A DNA stretch of 64,000 nt from Paenibacillus puerhi. Lineage in GTDB: Bacteria > Bacillota > Bacilli > Paenibacillales > NBRC-103111. The notes under the pieces are model-generated. The model did no database searches. It saw nothing but the letters and a program-made list of their open reading frames with translations, and was not told the DNA's origin. Positions within the stretch are counted from its first letter, which is position 1, and every line of letters starts with the position of its first letter. The translations under genes and the position numbers were made by a program. The stretch covers positions 124,001 through 188,000 of the forward strand of contig NZ_WUWM01000005.1 of NCBI RefSeq assembly GCF_009846885.1, written 5' to 3'. This document shows positions 53,965-63,505 of the stretch, in pieces.

Positions 53965-54004
53965 CGACCATGCAAAAGGTTTTGATTGAATAATAAGCAG
54001 CTTC

Positions 54005-54036
54005 AGAGCCGTTCCAGATGGAATGGCTCTTTGTTT
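54005..54036 (+). terminator. Intrinsic terminator after the esterase operon
   Basis: AGAGCCGTTCC (54005-54015) and GGAATGGCTCT (54020-54030) form an eleven-pair stem with one G-T wobble and a four-base loop, followed by TTGTTTT. Confidence 0.9.
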
Positions 54037-54105
54037 TCAAATCCAACAAAAAATTAGAGAGGGTAAGAATAACCGGCTCGGCTTGGCCATAATTGAAATG
54101 GAACC

Positions 54106-54870
54106 TCAACTTTTCAACCTTTTTTGGTATGTTCTGGGCGAATATCCTGTTATCTGTTTAAATTGCCTGCAGAAATGTTCCACATTTTGATATCCACATC
54201 GAGCAGAGATTTCCGCAACACTTTGAGAACTGTGAATTAAGTATTCTTTGGCCAATCGAATTCGGCTGTTAATGACGTCATCCATGCAGGAAATTCCAAA
54301 GGTTTTTTTGTAGATGTTCTGAAGGTAGCCTGGACTGATACGAAGATAATCTGCCATTTTCGAAACGGTCCAATGATCACTAGGATTGATTTGAATGGCG
54401 GTGCGAAGTCTCAGTAAATTGTAGTATTGAGGGGGAATGTCATTGTGGAAGTAGGATTCCAGTAGCTTGTTGAACAGCATTCTCAACAAATAGTCGATAG
54501 AGGATTCTCGGTAACTTCGAGAAAAGTTATGTTCGATGACTAGCAGTTCAAATAACTTATGGCAGTAGTCCGGATCTTCCAGGGAGAACGGAACGCCACG
54601 CGGAAGCGGCGAGTCTGTAATATAAGGTTCATTGGATTCAAAGCGAATCCAGTCATTGATATAATGATCGGCACAGGCTTGGTAATAGACTTTCTGTAGG
54701 GGAGCGTAGAGGATGGCGCTGTGCGCAGGGTATTCTTTGAGGCCGCCATCGACCCAGAATTGCGCAGGGGTTTTGGTAATGACAAGGAGCCAGTGATAAC
54801 CCACGGGAACATCGATAACAAAATTACTTGTATGTGTAGTATTGCATTCGACGAAGTGAATATGGGCCAT
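54106..54870 (-). CDS. AraC-family transcriptional regulator
   Basis: 254 residues. N-terminal cupin-like sensor region (about 1-145) and two C-terminal helix-turn-helix motifs: WTVSKMADYLRISPGYLQNIY and QSVAEISARCGYQNVEHFCRQF. It is convergent with the ABC/esterase operon and, like it, relatively AT-rich, so it is the likely activator of that operon. AAGGAGGGGAA lies just upstream of the ATG at 54870. Confidence 0.92.
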   Translation of the reverse strand: MAHIHFVECNTTHTSNFVIDVPVGYHWLLVITKTPAQFWVDGGLKEYPAHSAILYAPLQKVYYQACADHYINDWIRFESNEPYITDSPLPRGVPFSLEDPDYCHKLFELLVIEHNFSRSYRESSIDYLLRMLFNKLLESYFHNDIPPQYYNLLRLRTAIQINPSDHWTVSKMADYLRISPGYLQNIYKKTFGISCMDDVINSRIRLAKEYLIHSSQSVAEISARCGYQNVEHFCRQFKQITGYSPRTYQKRLKS

Positions 54871-54971
54871 TCGTTCCCCTCCTTGAACTTGTATTTATAT
54901 TATACCATTTCTAGAAAAATATGAATGAGGATTCAGTTGGTTGGATCGCAATCAGCAGATGAATTTAACCG

Positions 54972-55148
54972 CTATTTATTCCATTTCCTCATTAGAAACG
55001 AACCGATCTCCGATACCAGGATGATTAGCGATAACGAAGCTAGGGCATACGGCAGGATCAGGGGAATGGCGCGGATGTCCCAAATCTCGATCAGGCGAAG
55101 GAACAAGGGATACAGCAGCATCAACAGGATGAATACGGCGATTTTCAT
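54972..55148 (-). CDS. Small membrane protein, 58 residues
   Basis: ATG at 55148 is preceded by GGGAGG seven bases upstream. Two hydrophobic segments (about 2-17 and 27-48) with a short polar loop containing EIWDIRAIP and a basic C-terminus MRKWNK. No family is recognised. The plus-strand frame over the same bases lacks a ribosome site. It may be a small membrane-bound subunit; its function is unknown. Confidence 0.75.
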   Translation of the reverse strand: MKIAVFILLMLLYPLFLRLIEIWDIRAIPLILPYALASLSLIILVSEIGSFLMRKWNK

Positions 55149-55374
55149 AGGAACCTCCCAAGGAAGTGATGGCAGACCTGACATAGGCCGGGTCTGCCCG
55201 CCGTATATTGTACCATGTCTTGTCCGCAAACGCAGTCAGGGTAGTAAGCCTTACGTTGAAAATCTTACATGTTTTTGGATAATAATGTTAGAAATAGTTG
55301 GGTTTATGTTGGAACTGTTTATTTATTCCACCTGGAAAAAGGCCTTTTTTATTTGAACAAGAGTCTATTCTTTA

Positions 55375-55404
55375 TTGACGAATAAGGATCGTCCATACTA
55401 TGAT
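55375..55404 (+). promoter_or_regulatory. Promoter of the TrpXYZ-like ABC operon
   Basis: TTGACG (55375-55380), 18 bases, TATGAT (55399-55404). The leader to the GTG start is about 55 bases and has a short stem ATAAGG...CCTTAT overlapping the promoter. No T-box or other known riboswitch was recognised here. The rest of the 55149-55374 gap holds no gene. Confidence 0.65.
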
Positions 55405-55460
55405 AACCTTATTGCTTTACAGCAATTTAACGTGATCGTATGTATAGGGGGATCAAGATT

Positions 55461-56501
55461 GTGAAGAAATCAGTTAAGCTATTGTCCTTGCTAGTCGCGG
55501 TACCGCTCGTGCTTGCCGCTTGTGGGACCAAGGCGCCTGAATCCACAGGCTCTGCCGGAGGGGGCGCCTCTCAGCCGGAGAAAAAGGTCGTCAAGATCGG
55601 CATCTCGCAGATCGTCGAGCATCCTTCCTTGAATGCTACCCGTGAAGGGTTTCTGGCGGCGCTGAAGGACGGAGGTTTCGTCGACAAAGATACGATGCAA
55701 GTCGACTATCAGAACGCTCAAGGCGACACGACGACCAACATGACGATCGCTCAGAAGTTTGCGGCCGACAAGAAGGACCTCGTGTTTGCTATCGCGACTT
55801 CTTCGGCACAGGCTGTTGTACAGAATGTGAAGGATTCGCCGGTCCTGTTCGGCGCCATCACTGATCCGGTCAGCGCGAAGCTGGTCCCTCAACTGGACAA
55901 GCCAGGCGGCAACGTCACCGGCGCTGCAGACACACATCCGGACGCGACTCCGATGCTGATGGATTTCATCGCAGCGGAATTTCCGAAGGTGAAAACCGTC
56001 GGGATCGTCGTGAATGAAGGCGAGCCGAATGCGACTTTCATGGTGAAGTCCGCTGAAGCGGCACTCGCGAAGCATAATATCAAGGTCGTCAAAGCGGCGA
56101 TTGCGAACGCCTCTGAGGTGAAGCAGGCTGCCGAGTCGCTCGTTGGCCGGGCGGATGCGTTTTTCATCACGCTCGATAACACGGTTGTAAGCGCAGTGGA
56201 ATCCATCATCAAGGTGGCGAACGACAAGAAGATACCGTTCTTCTCCAGCGATCGCGATACGGTCGAGAAGGGCGCTTTTGCCACATACGGCTTCAAATAT
56301 TACGATCATGGCTACCAGGCCGGCAAAATGGCTGTCGAGATTCTGAAGGGAGCAAAGCCTGGCGATATGAACGTGACGTATCCGGATAAGCTCGATCTGA
56401 TCATCAATGCGAACGCTGCCAAGGCGCAGGGCGTGGAAATTACGGATTCGATGAAGAGCAAGATGCAGGATAAAAACAACCTGCTGAACGGCGCGAAGTA
56501 A
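55461..56501 (+). CDS. ABC transporter solute-binding lipoprotein (TrpX-like)
   Basis: 346 residues from GTG 55461 (AGGGGGATC upstream; ATG 55440 is in frame but lies on the ribosome site). Lipobox VLAACG, then the ABC_sub_bind fold: KIGISQIVEHPSLNATREGF, FGAITDPVSAKLV, KTVGIVVNEGEPN and TLDNTVVSAVESI. The family includes TrpX of streptococci, which binds aromatic amino acids; with the next two genes it makes a complete importer. Substrate is inferred only from family resemblance. Confidence 0.9.
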   Translation: MKKSVKLLSLLVAVPLVLAACGTKAPESTGSAGGGASQPEKKVVKIGISQIVEHPSLNATREGFLAALKDGGFVDKDTMQVDYQNAQGDTTTNMTIAQKFAADKKDLVFAIATSSAQAVVQNVKDSPVLFGAITDPVSAKLVPQLDKPGGNVTGAADTHPDATPMLMDFIAAEFPKVKTVGIVVNEGEPNATFMVKSAEAALAKHNIKVVKAAIANASEVKQAAESLVGRADAFFITLDNTVVSAVESIIKVANDKKIPFFSSDRDTVEKGAFATYGFKYYDHGYQAGKMAVEILKGAKPGDMNVTYPDKLDLIINANAAKAQGVEITDSMKSKMQDKNNLLNGAK

Positions 56502-56603
56502 TCTGTCATTACTTCGTAAACAGGAGATATAGTCAGAGCGGGGGCAGCCTTTCTTGTGTGCAAGAGATGTTGCTCCCGCTTCTTTCACGATAGGAGGATG
56601 TAT

Positions 56604-57515
56604 ATGGGTTCGGCTTTATTAGGTTCCGTAGAACAGGGCATGCTGTACGCGATTATGGCGCTTGGCGTCTATTTGACGTTCCGTATCCTGGATTTTCCGG
56701 ACTTGACGGTGGACGGCAGCTTCACGACCGGGGCGGCCATCTCGGCCGTGATGATAACGGCGGGCCAATCGCCATTGCTCGCGAGCATCGCGGCATTCGC
56801 CGGGGGCCTGGCGGCAGGCGCCTGTACGGGCTTGCTGCATACGAAAGGCAAGATCAATGCGCTGTTGTCTGGAATTTTGATGATGATCGCGCTTTACACG
56901 ATTAACTTGCGGATCATGGGGAAGTCCAACATTCCTCTGCTGAATACCGAGACGCTGCTTACCGATGTCAATGTGCTTCTGGTCATGCCGATTATGGTGA
57001 TTCTGATCAAGCTTGGTCTGGATTGGTTCCTGCATACGGATACGGGCCTGGCGCTCCGAGCGACAGGCGATAATCCGCGGATGATTCGCAGCTTCGGCGT
57101 CAACACCGATAACACGATTATCATCGGCGTGAGCCTGTCCAACGGAATGGTAGCTTTGTCGGGCGCTCTGATCGCCCAATATTCCGCATTCGCAGACATT
57201 ACGCTGGGGATCGGAATGATCGTCATCGGTCTTGCTTCCGTCATTATCGGCGAAGCGCTGTTCGGCGCCCGCACGGTGTTCAGGGCTACGCTGGCCGTCA
57301 TGCTCGGAGCGATCGTCTACCGCTTGATCGTAGCGCTTGCGCTTCGGGTCGGGCTGGAGCCGACCGATATGAAGCTGATGACGGCGTTGATCGTTATCGT
57401 GGCGCTTACGCTGCCGATGGTGCGTAAGTCGCTTCGTCAGAAAGCCGTGATGCGGCGAAGAGCGGACGAACTTCAGTCAAGAGTCTCACAGCCTTCCCGG
57501 GAGGTGCAACGCTGA
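56604..57515 (+). CDS. ABC transporter permease (TrpY-like)
   Basis: 303 residues, about eight helices, of the branched-chain/sugar-type permease fold (LDFPDLTVDGSFTTGAAIS, DTGLALRATGDNPRMIRSFGV, IVIGLASVIIGEALFGARTV). ATG 56604 is chosen because AGGAGG ends six bases before it; ATG 56598 would be too close. A hairpin GCGGGGGCAGC...GTTGCTCCCGC (about 56538-56580) before it may reduce read-through so that the binding protein is made in excess. Overlaps the ATPase by one base. Confidence 0.9.
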   Translation: MGSALLGSVEQGMLYAIMALGVYLTFRILDFPDLTVDGSFTTGAAISAVMITAGQSPLLASIAAFAGGLAAGACTGLLHTKGKINALLSGILMMIALYTINLRIMGKSNIPLLNTETLLTDVNVLLVMPIMVILIKLGLDWFLHTDTGLALRATGDNPRMIRSFGVNTDNTIIIGVSLSNGMVALSGALIAQYSAFADITLGIGMIVIGLASVIIGEALFGARTVFRATLAVMLGAIVYRLIVALALRVGLEPTDMKLMTALIVIVALTLPMVRKSLRQKAVMRRRADELQSRVSQPSREVQR

Positions 57516-58309
57516 TGCTGCGTATCGAACAGGTGTCCAAGCTGTTTAACCCGGGCTCGCCGGATGAGAAGATGGCGTTGTCCGGCATCAACCTGCATCT
57601 AAAGGAAGCGGATTTCGTAACGGTGATCGGCAGTAACGGGGCCGGGAAATCAACGCTGATGAATATCGTCTCGGGGGTCATGCCTCCGGATCTGGGCAGG
57701 GTCTGGATTGACGGCAAGCAGGTGGATGATTTGCCCGAATACCGCCGCAGCGCCTGGATCGGGCGCGTGTTCCAGGACCCGATGGCGGGGACGGCGCCGA
57801 CGATGACGATCCAGGAGAATCTGGCGATGGCATACAAGCGCGGACAGCGAAGGGGGCTGTCGATCGGCGTTACGGCCTCCAAGCGGAAATGGTACCGCGA
57901 GCAGCTCAGCCGGCTTGGCATCGGGCTGGAGGACCGGCTGAACGCCAAGGTCGGTCTGCTGTCCGGCGGCGAGCGCCAGGCGCTGAGCCTGCTGATGGCC
58001 ACGTTCACCGAGCCGCGCATCCTGCTGCTCGACGAGCATACGGCCGCGCTTGATCCGTCCCGCGCGGAGCTGATCACGAAGCTGACCGAGCAAATTGTCT
58101 CCGAGCTGAAGCTGACCACGCTGATGGTCACCCACAACATGGAGCAAGCGATTCGCCTCGGCAATCGCCTGATCATGATGGACAAGGGCGGCATCATCCT
58201 GGAGGTTTCGGAGCAGGAGAAGCGGGGGCTGACGGTAGAAGGCTTGCTCCAGCAGTTCGAACATATTCGCGGGACCAAGTTCGCCGACGACCGGGTCGTC
58301 TTGGGCTAG
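57515..58309 (+). CDS. ABC transporter ATP-binding protein (TrpZ-like)
   Basis: 264 residues. Walker A GSNGAGKST (about 41-49), Q-loop VFQDPMAG, signature LSGGERQALSLL, Walker B ILLLDEHTAALD, H-loop MVTHNMEQA: a fully active ATPase. Start ATG 57515 shares its first base with the last base of the permease stop codon. It energises import by the two upstream proteins; a hairpin terminator follows. Confidence 0.94.
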   Translation: MLRIEQVSKLFNPGSPDEKMALSGINLHLKEADFVTVIGSNGAGKSTLMNIVSGVMPPDLGRVWIDGKQVDDLPEYRRSAWIGRVFQDPMAGTAPTMTIQENLAMAYKRGQRRGLSIGVTASKRKWYREQLSRLGIGLEDRLNAKVGLLSGGERQALSLLMATFTEPRILLLDEHTAALDPSRAELITKLTEQIVSELKLTTLMVTHNMEQAIRLGNRLIMMDKGGIILEVSEQEKRGLTVEGLLQQFEHIRGTKFADDRVVLG

Positions 58310-58330
58310 AACCTCTCATAAGCAAGCGCG

Positions 58331-58369
58331 CAGGACCTGTCGGGGCTAATCCAGCTCCGGCAGGTCCTG
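58331..58369 (+). terminator. Terminator after the TrpXYZ-like operon
   Basis: CAGGACCTG (58331-58339) and CAGGTCCTG (58361-58369) form a perfect nine-pair stem with a 21-base loop, followed by TTTGG. Confidence 0.8.
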
Positions 58370-58469
58370 TTTGGCATTGATCACGACCGAACGTCCGAAT
58401 AGGGCGCGGTCATCTCTCTCGTGACAAGGAGCTGTACCTCTGGCTATGGTGAACGCCAATAGCGTAAAC

Positions 58470-58492
58470 AGACCCGTCCGAGGGACGGGTCT
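58470..58492 (-). terminator. Terminator after the PIN-domain gene
   Basis: AGACCCGTCC (58470-58479) and GGACGGGTCT (58483-58492) form a perfect ten-pair stem with a three-base loop. In the minus direction it is followed by GTTTACG, a short T-tract. Confidence 0.7.
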
Positions 58493-58504
58493 TACCGGGG
58501 AAAG

Positions 58505-58972
58505 CTATACGATGCTCGGAATTACCTTGATTTCACGGTCCATCCGCGAGAGGAAGGCGTAGTTCGGATTGAAGGTGAAGATCCGTTTCATCCGGTAATG
58601 GAGCAGCACGACCGCTGTCAGAGCTTCATTCAGAGAGAAGCGGTAGTCGGGATATTCCAGCAGCAGCCGCTTGGATTCATGCTCGAGCTCCGAGCCGCCG
58701 GGAATAATCGTCAGATTGCCTTGCTGCATCGACTTGTCGATGGTGTTCAGGAAGATTTGGGCATCGGCATAATCAAAATGATTGCGCAGCCACTGATGCG
58801 TCTCGAAGATGACGTAATTCGTAGTGGCCAGCGGGCGATCCAGATCGTTCAGATCGTAAAACAACGATCGCGCCTTCAGGTAGTAGGGATCCTCCGGGTT
58901 CATGAAGGCCATCCAGGCGGATTGCTCCAGGAATACGGCTTGGCCCAGATAGGCTTGGTCATGAGAATTCAT
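58505..58972 (-). CDS. PIN-domain toxin-like ribonuclease
   Basis: 155 residues from the ATG at 58972 (GGAGGTG nine bases upstream). Begins AVFLEQSAWMAFMNPEDPYY, with Glu where PIN domains usually have their first Asp, then TNYVIFETHQWLR (second acidic position), DAQIFLNTIDKSM, and LNEALTAVVLLHYRMKRIFTF where a late Asp is usual. PIN proteins of VapC type cut RNA and are paired with an antitoxin. The first acidic residue and the replaced final Asp make activity uncertain. It overlaps the preceding antitoxin-like gene by 14 bases. Confidence 0.75.
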   Translation of the reverse strand: MNSHDQAYLGQAVFLEQSAWMAFMNPEDPYYLKARSLFYDLNDLDRPLATTNYVIFETHQWLRNHFDYADAQIFLNTIDKSMQQGNLTIIPGGSELEHESKRLLLEYPDYRFSLNEALTAVVLLHYRMKRIFTFNPNYAFLSRMDREIKVIPSIV

Positions 58973-59351
58973 CTTCGCGCACCTCCGTCTTGCGTTCCTC
59001 GCGCAGGCTCCAGCTGTCGGAGCGATCGCGGCCTTCATGCGGCTCGCGTTTGTCCCGGCGTCCGGTCAGGCCGTCCAGGGCAAGCAGCGGATTTTTCTCG
59101 ATCTGCTCGACGCTGGCTTGGTAGATGCGTTCCCCGGCTCTGACGGCGAACTGCTGCTCGAGAATGTAATGAACGACGGAAGCGACCGTCGTATTTTGCG
59201 CCGAGGCCAGCTGGCGGCATTTCTCGTAATATTCCGGTTCCAGCTCGACCATCGTGTCCTGGGCATCGCCTTCCTCGCTCGAGATCAGCGAGGAGGCCGC
59301 GCTCTTCCATTTTTTAAATTGGCTTTGAACAAAATCCTTGGAATTATTCAT
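58959..59351 (-). CDS. RHH-like antitoxin with charged C-terminal tail
   Basis: 130 residues from the ATG at 59351 (GGAAGGTGA upstream; an ATG at 59375 is in frame but less well placed). The middle segment TMVELEPEYYEKCRQLASAQ followed by NTTVASVVHYILEQQF has the strand-helix-helix look of ribbon-helix-helix antitoxins (hydrophobic strand, E-x-x-x-x-L, then T-x-A-x-V). The last 40 residues are unusually charged (GRRDKREPHEGRDRSDSW). The overlap with the PIN gene supports a toxin-antitoxin pair. It should bind both its own promoter and the PIN protein. Confidence 0.65.
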   Translation of the reverse strand: MNNSKDFVQSQFKKWKSAASSLISSEEGDAQDTMVELEPEYYEKCRQLASAQNTTVASVVHYILEQQFAVRAGERIYQASVEQIEKNPLLALDGLTGRRDKREPHEGRDRSDSWSLREERKTEVREDEFS

Positions 59352-59608
59352 CGGTTGTTTCACCTTCCACAGCATGGATTTGAGGCTATCGTGCGATCCA
59401 GGTACTCCCTATAGGCTTCGGGAGGCGTCGTCGATTTCAGTCGGGACATGCCGGCGCATACCCTGTTACCCCATTCATTAAACACTGAAACGGGCTGACA
59501 TTTCAAGTCTTCCGGCATACAGAGCAAGCCTGTGCTCCCAGAATAGAGGGAGGAGGGAACTCGGCTTACGCTTGGCATGTCTGTTTCTTGGAGAGACTAG
59601 AGGTGAAG

Positions 59609-59637
59609 TTGACAGCTGCGAGAGGATCGTTCACTAT
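59609..59637 (+). promoter_or_regulatory. Candidate promoter of yidD
   Basis: TTGACA (59609-59614), 17 bases, CACTAT (59632-59637). Moderately good; about 60 bases before the ATG. The rest of the 59352-59699 gap shows no other gene. Confidence 0.55.
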
Positions 59638-59699
59638 TAAACTAATGACTCAATAGGGTCAGGCCATTCATTCGATCGATAAAGGAGAACGGGTTTGCG

Positions 59700-59909
59700 A
59701 TGAAACGTGTGCTGCGGGGCGGGGTTGTCTTTTATCGAACGTTCATATCCCCCTTGAAGCCGCCGACTTGCCGGTTCTATCCGACATGCTCCGATTATGC
59801 GCTGCAGGCTCTGGATAAATATGGGGCGGCCAAGGGCTCGTGGCTGGCAGTGAAGCGGATCTGCAAGTGCCATCCGTTTCATCCCGGGGGAATCGACCAT
59901 GTTCCTTGA
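59700..59909 (+). CDS. yidD: Membrane protein insertion efficiency factor YidD
   Basis: 69 residues, the usual YidD size, with the family core [28 protein letters not shown] (three-Cys-type segment) and the end [13 protein letters not shown] small peripheral membrane protein that helps YidC/Oxa1 insert membrane proteins. ATG 59700, with AAAGGAG upstream. Monocistronic, ahead of the metG T-box leader. Confidence 0.95.
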   Translation: MKRVLRGGVVFYRTFISPLKPPTCRFYPTCSDYALQALDKYGAAKGSWLAVKRICKCHPFHPGGIDHVP

Positions 59910-59949
59910 CATCGCGTACGGTTTTCGATATATTTGGCTTAATATCCCA

Positions 59950-60231
59950 TGAACGGATAAGTACTTCGAGGGACGTCGCCCAGAGAGCCGGGGTAGCTGC
60001 GAACCGGCAGGCGGAAGTCGGAGGAAGATGGTCCCGGAGGATATGGGGGTGAGCTGCGCCGCGTGCGGGTAAGCCTTCATCGCATTTCCAGCGTTACGGG
60101 AAGGTCATTATGACCGCTGAGCCTTGCCGGGCTGCGGTGCGCCGGATGAACACGGAGCATTCGCTGGGCAGGGGAAGTTGGGTGGTACCACGTGAGCGAT
60201 GCTCTCGTCCCAAGAGGACGAGGGCTTTTTT
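59950..60231 (+). ncRNA. T-box leader of metG (methionine-responsive)
   Basis: Stem I begins near 59958 (AGTACTTCGAGGGACG) with the AGAGAGCCGGGG motif at about 59982-59993. The antiterminator signature GGGTGGTACCACG lies at about 60180-60192, directly followed by the terminator CTCGTCC...GGACGAG (60204-60222) and six T (60226-60231). The specifier should be ATG in the stem I internal loop (candidates AGATGG near 60027 or TATGGG near 60041). Uncharged tRNA-Met is expected to allow read-through. Confidence 0.9.
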
Positions 60232-60242
60232 GTGTTCAATGA

Positions 60243-62306
<2,064 letters not shown>

Positions 62307-62320
62307 GATAAGAGGCGCCA

Positions 62321-62374
62321 AACGCCCTCCGCTCCGAGCGAGTTAGACCGCGCCGGAGCGTGAGGGTGTTTTTG
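62321..62374 (+). terminator. Terminator after metG
   Basis: CGCCCTCCGCTCC (62323-62335) pairs with GGAGCG-TGAGGG (62355-62366), with small mismatches, followed by TGTTTTTG. Confidence 0.8.
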
Positions 62375-62400
62375 TCTTTTCGTAAAAACTACATTTAACG

Positions 62401-62429
62401 TTGACAAGTAGGGGGCAGAGCTTTATAAT
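62401..62429 (+). promoter_or_regulatory. Perfect sigma-A promoter of the zinc ABC operon
   Basis: TTGACA (62401-62406), 17 bases, TATAAT (62424-62429): both hexamers and the spacing are exact consensus. Confidence 0.93.
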
Positions 62430-62439
62430 CAGCCTAGTT

Positions 62440-62460
62440 AAATGAAAATTATTACGATTT
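62440..62460 (+). promoter_or_regulatory. Zur box at the zinc ABC operon
   Basis: AAAT-GAAAATTATTACGATTT matches the Bacillus Zur box AAATCGTAATNATTACGATTT except for three central-left bases. It starts ten bases after the -10, so zinc-loaded Zur would block transcription. Confidence 0.82.
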
Positions 62461-62485
62461 ACATTCATGGTGGAGGGAATTATTC

Positions 62486-63472
62486 ATGTCGCGTTCTTCT
62501 AAAAAACGTTTTATATGGTCGGCTGCGCTCGTTATGGCTTTAACTTTAATGCTGTCAGCCTGCGGTCAACCCAAATCGGGGCTGGTCAGCGGTAAGGTCA
62601 ATGTCGTGACGAGCTTCTATCCTCTGTACAACTTCGCCTCCGAGATCGGCGGGGATCATGTGCATGTGATCAACCTGGTCCCTACGGGCGTCGAGCCCCA
62701 CGACTGGTCGCCGAAGAGCCGGGATATCAAGCATATGACCGACGCCGAGCTGTTCGTTTATCTCGGGGCGGGCTTCGAGGGATGGGTGCACGATGCGCTC
62801 GACAGCATGAGAAAGGATGCCAAAGTCAAGGTCGTGGAAGCGAGCCGGGGCATCAAGCTGCTCGAAGGCGGCGAAGAGGAGCACGGCCATGGCGAGGAGG
62901 AGGAGCACGCCCACGGCAAAGAGGAGAGCAAGGCTGCGCATGATCATGGCTCGCACGATCCGCATGTGTGGCTGTCGCCTCTCAACGCCAAGCAAATGGC
63001 GGCGACGATCAAGGACGCTTTTGTCGAGGCGGACGCTGCCCATAAGCAGGATTACGAAGCGAATTATAAAGCATTAGCCGACAAGCTTGATGCGCTGCAT
63101 GCCAAGTATGCCTCACAGCTCGCCACCGTATCGAAGAAGGAAATCGTTGTGACTCATCAGTCGTTCGCTTACCTGGCTAAGGAATACGGATTGACTCAGA
63201 AGGCGATTATGGGGCTGTCCCCGGATGCCGAGCCCACTTCCAAAGAGATGAAGGGAATTCTTCAATTTATTAAGGACAACCAAGTGAGCTATATTTTCTT
63301 TGAAGAGCTCGTATCGGATAAAATGGCCAAAACATTAGCCCGAGACGCAGGTATCGAGACGCTGGTGCTCAACCCGATCGAGGGCTTGACGGAAGAGCAG
63401 CTGGCTCAAGGCGAGGATTATATATCGCAGATGGAGAAAAATTTGAATAATTTAATAAAAGCGTTAAAATAG
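62486..63472 (+). CDS. znuA: Zinc ABC transporter solute-binding lipoprotein
   Basis: 328 residues. Lipobox MLSAC (Cys26), cluster-9 metal-binding fold: VVTSFYPLYNFASEIGGDHV, GVEPHDWSPKSRD (first His ligand), a mobile His/Glu-rich loop (about 130-155, EEHGHGEEEEHAHGKEES) that shuttles zinc, DPHVWLSP (second His), THQSFAYLAKEYGL (third His) and a late Asp/Glu region. Extracellular zinc receptor of a ZnuABC/AdcABC importer. The ATG is preceded by GGAGGG. Controlled by the Zur box and a perfect promoter upstream. Confidence 0.95.
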   Translation: MSRSSKKRFIWSAALVMALTLMLSACGQPKSGLVSGKVNVVTSFYPLYNFASEIGGDHVHVINLVPTGVEPHDWSPKSRDIKHMTDAELFVYLGAGFEGWVHDALDSMRKDAKVKVVEASRGIKLLEGGEEEHGHGEEEEHAHGKEESKAAHDHGSHDPHVWLSPLNAKQMAATIKDAFVEADAAHKQDYEANYKALADKLDALHAKYASQLATVSKKEIVVTHQSFAYLAKEYGLTQKAIMGLSPDAEPTSKEMKGILQFIKDNQVSYIFFEELVSDKMAKTLARDAGIETLVLNPIEGLTEEQLAQGEDYISQMEKNLNNLIKALK

Positions 63473-63505
63473 AAGGGACACCTGAACCGCTAAGGAGCCT
63501 CGCTT

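Noticed and set aside
55165..55195. GGCAGACC...GGGTCTGCC hairpin upstream of the 58-residue membrane protein
   Set aside because: No T-run on either strand and no adjacent known leader class; not called as terminator or riboswitch.
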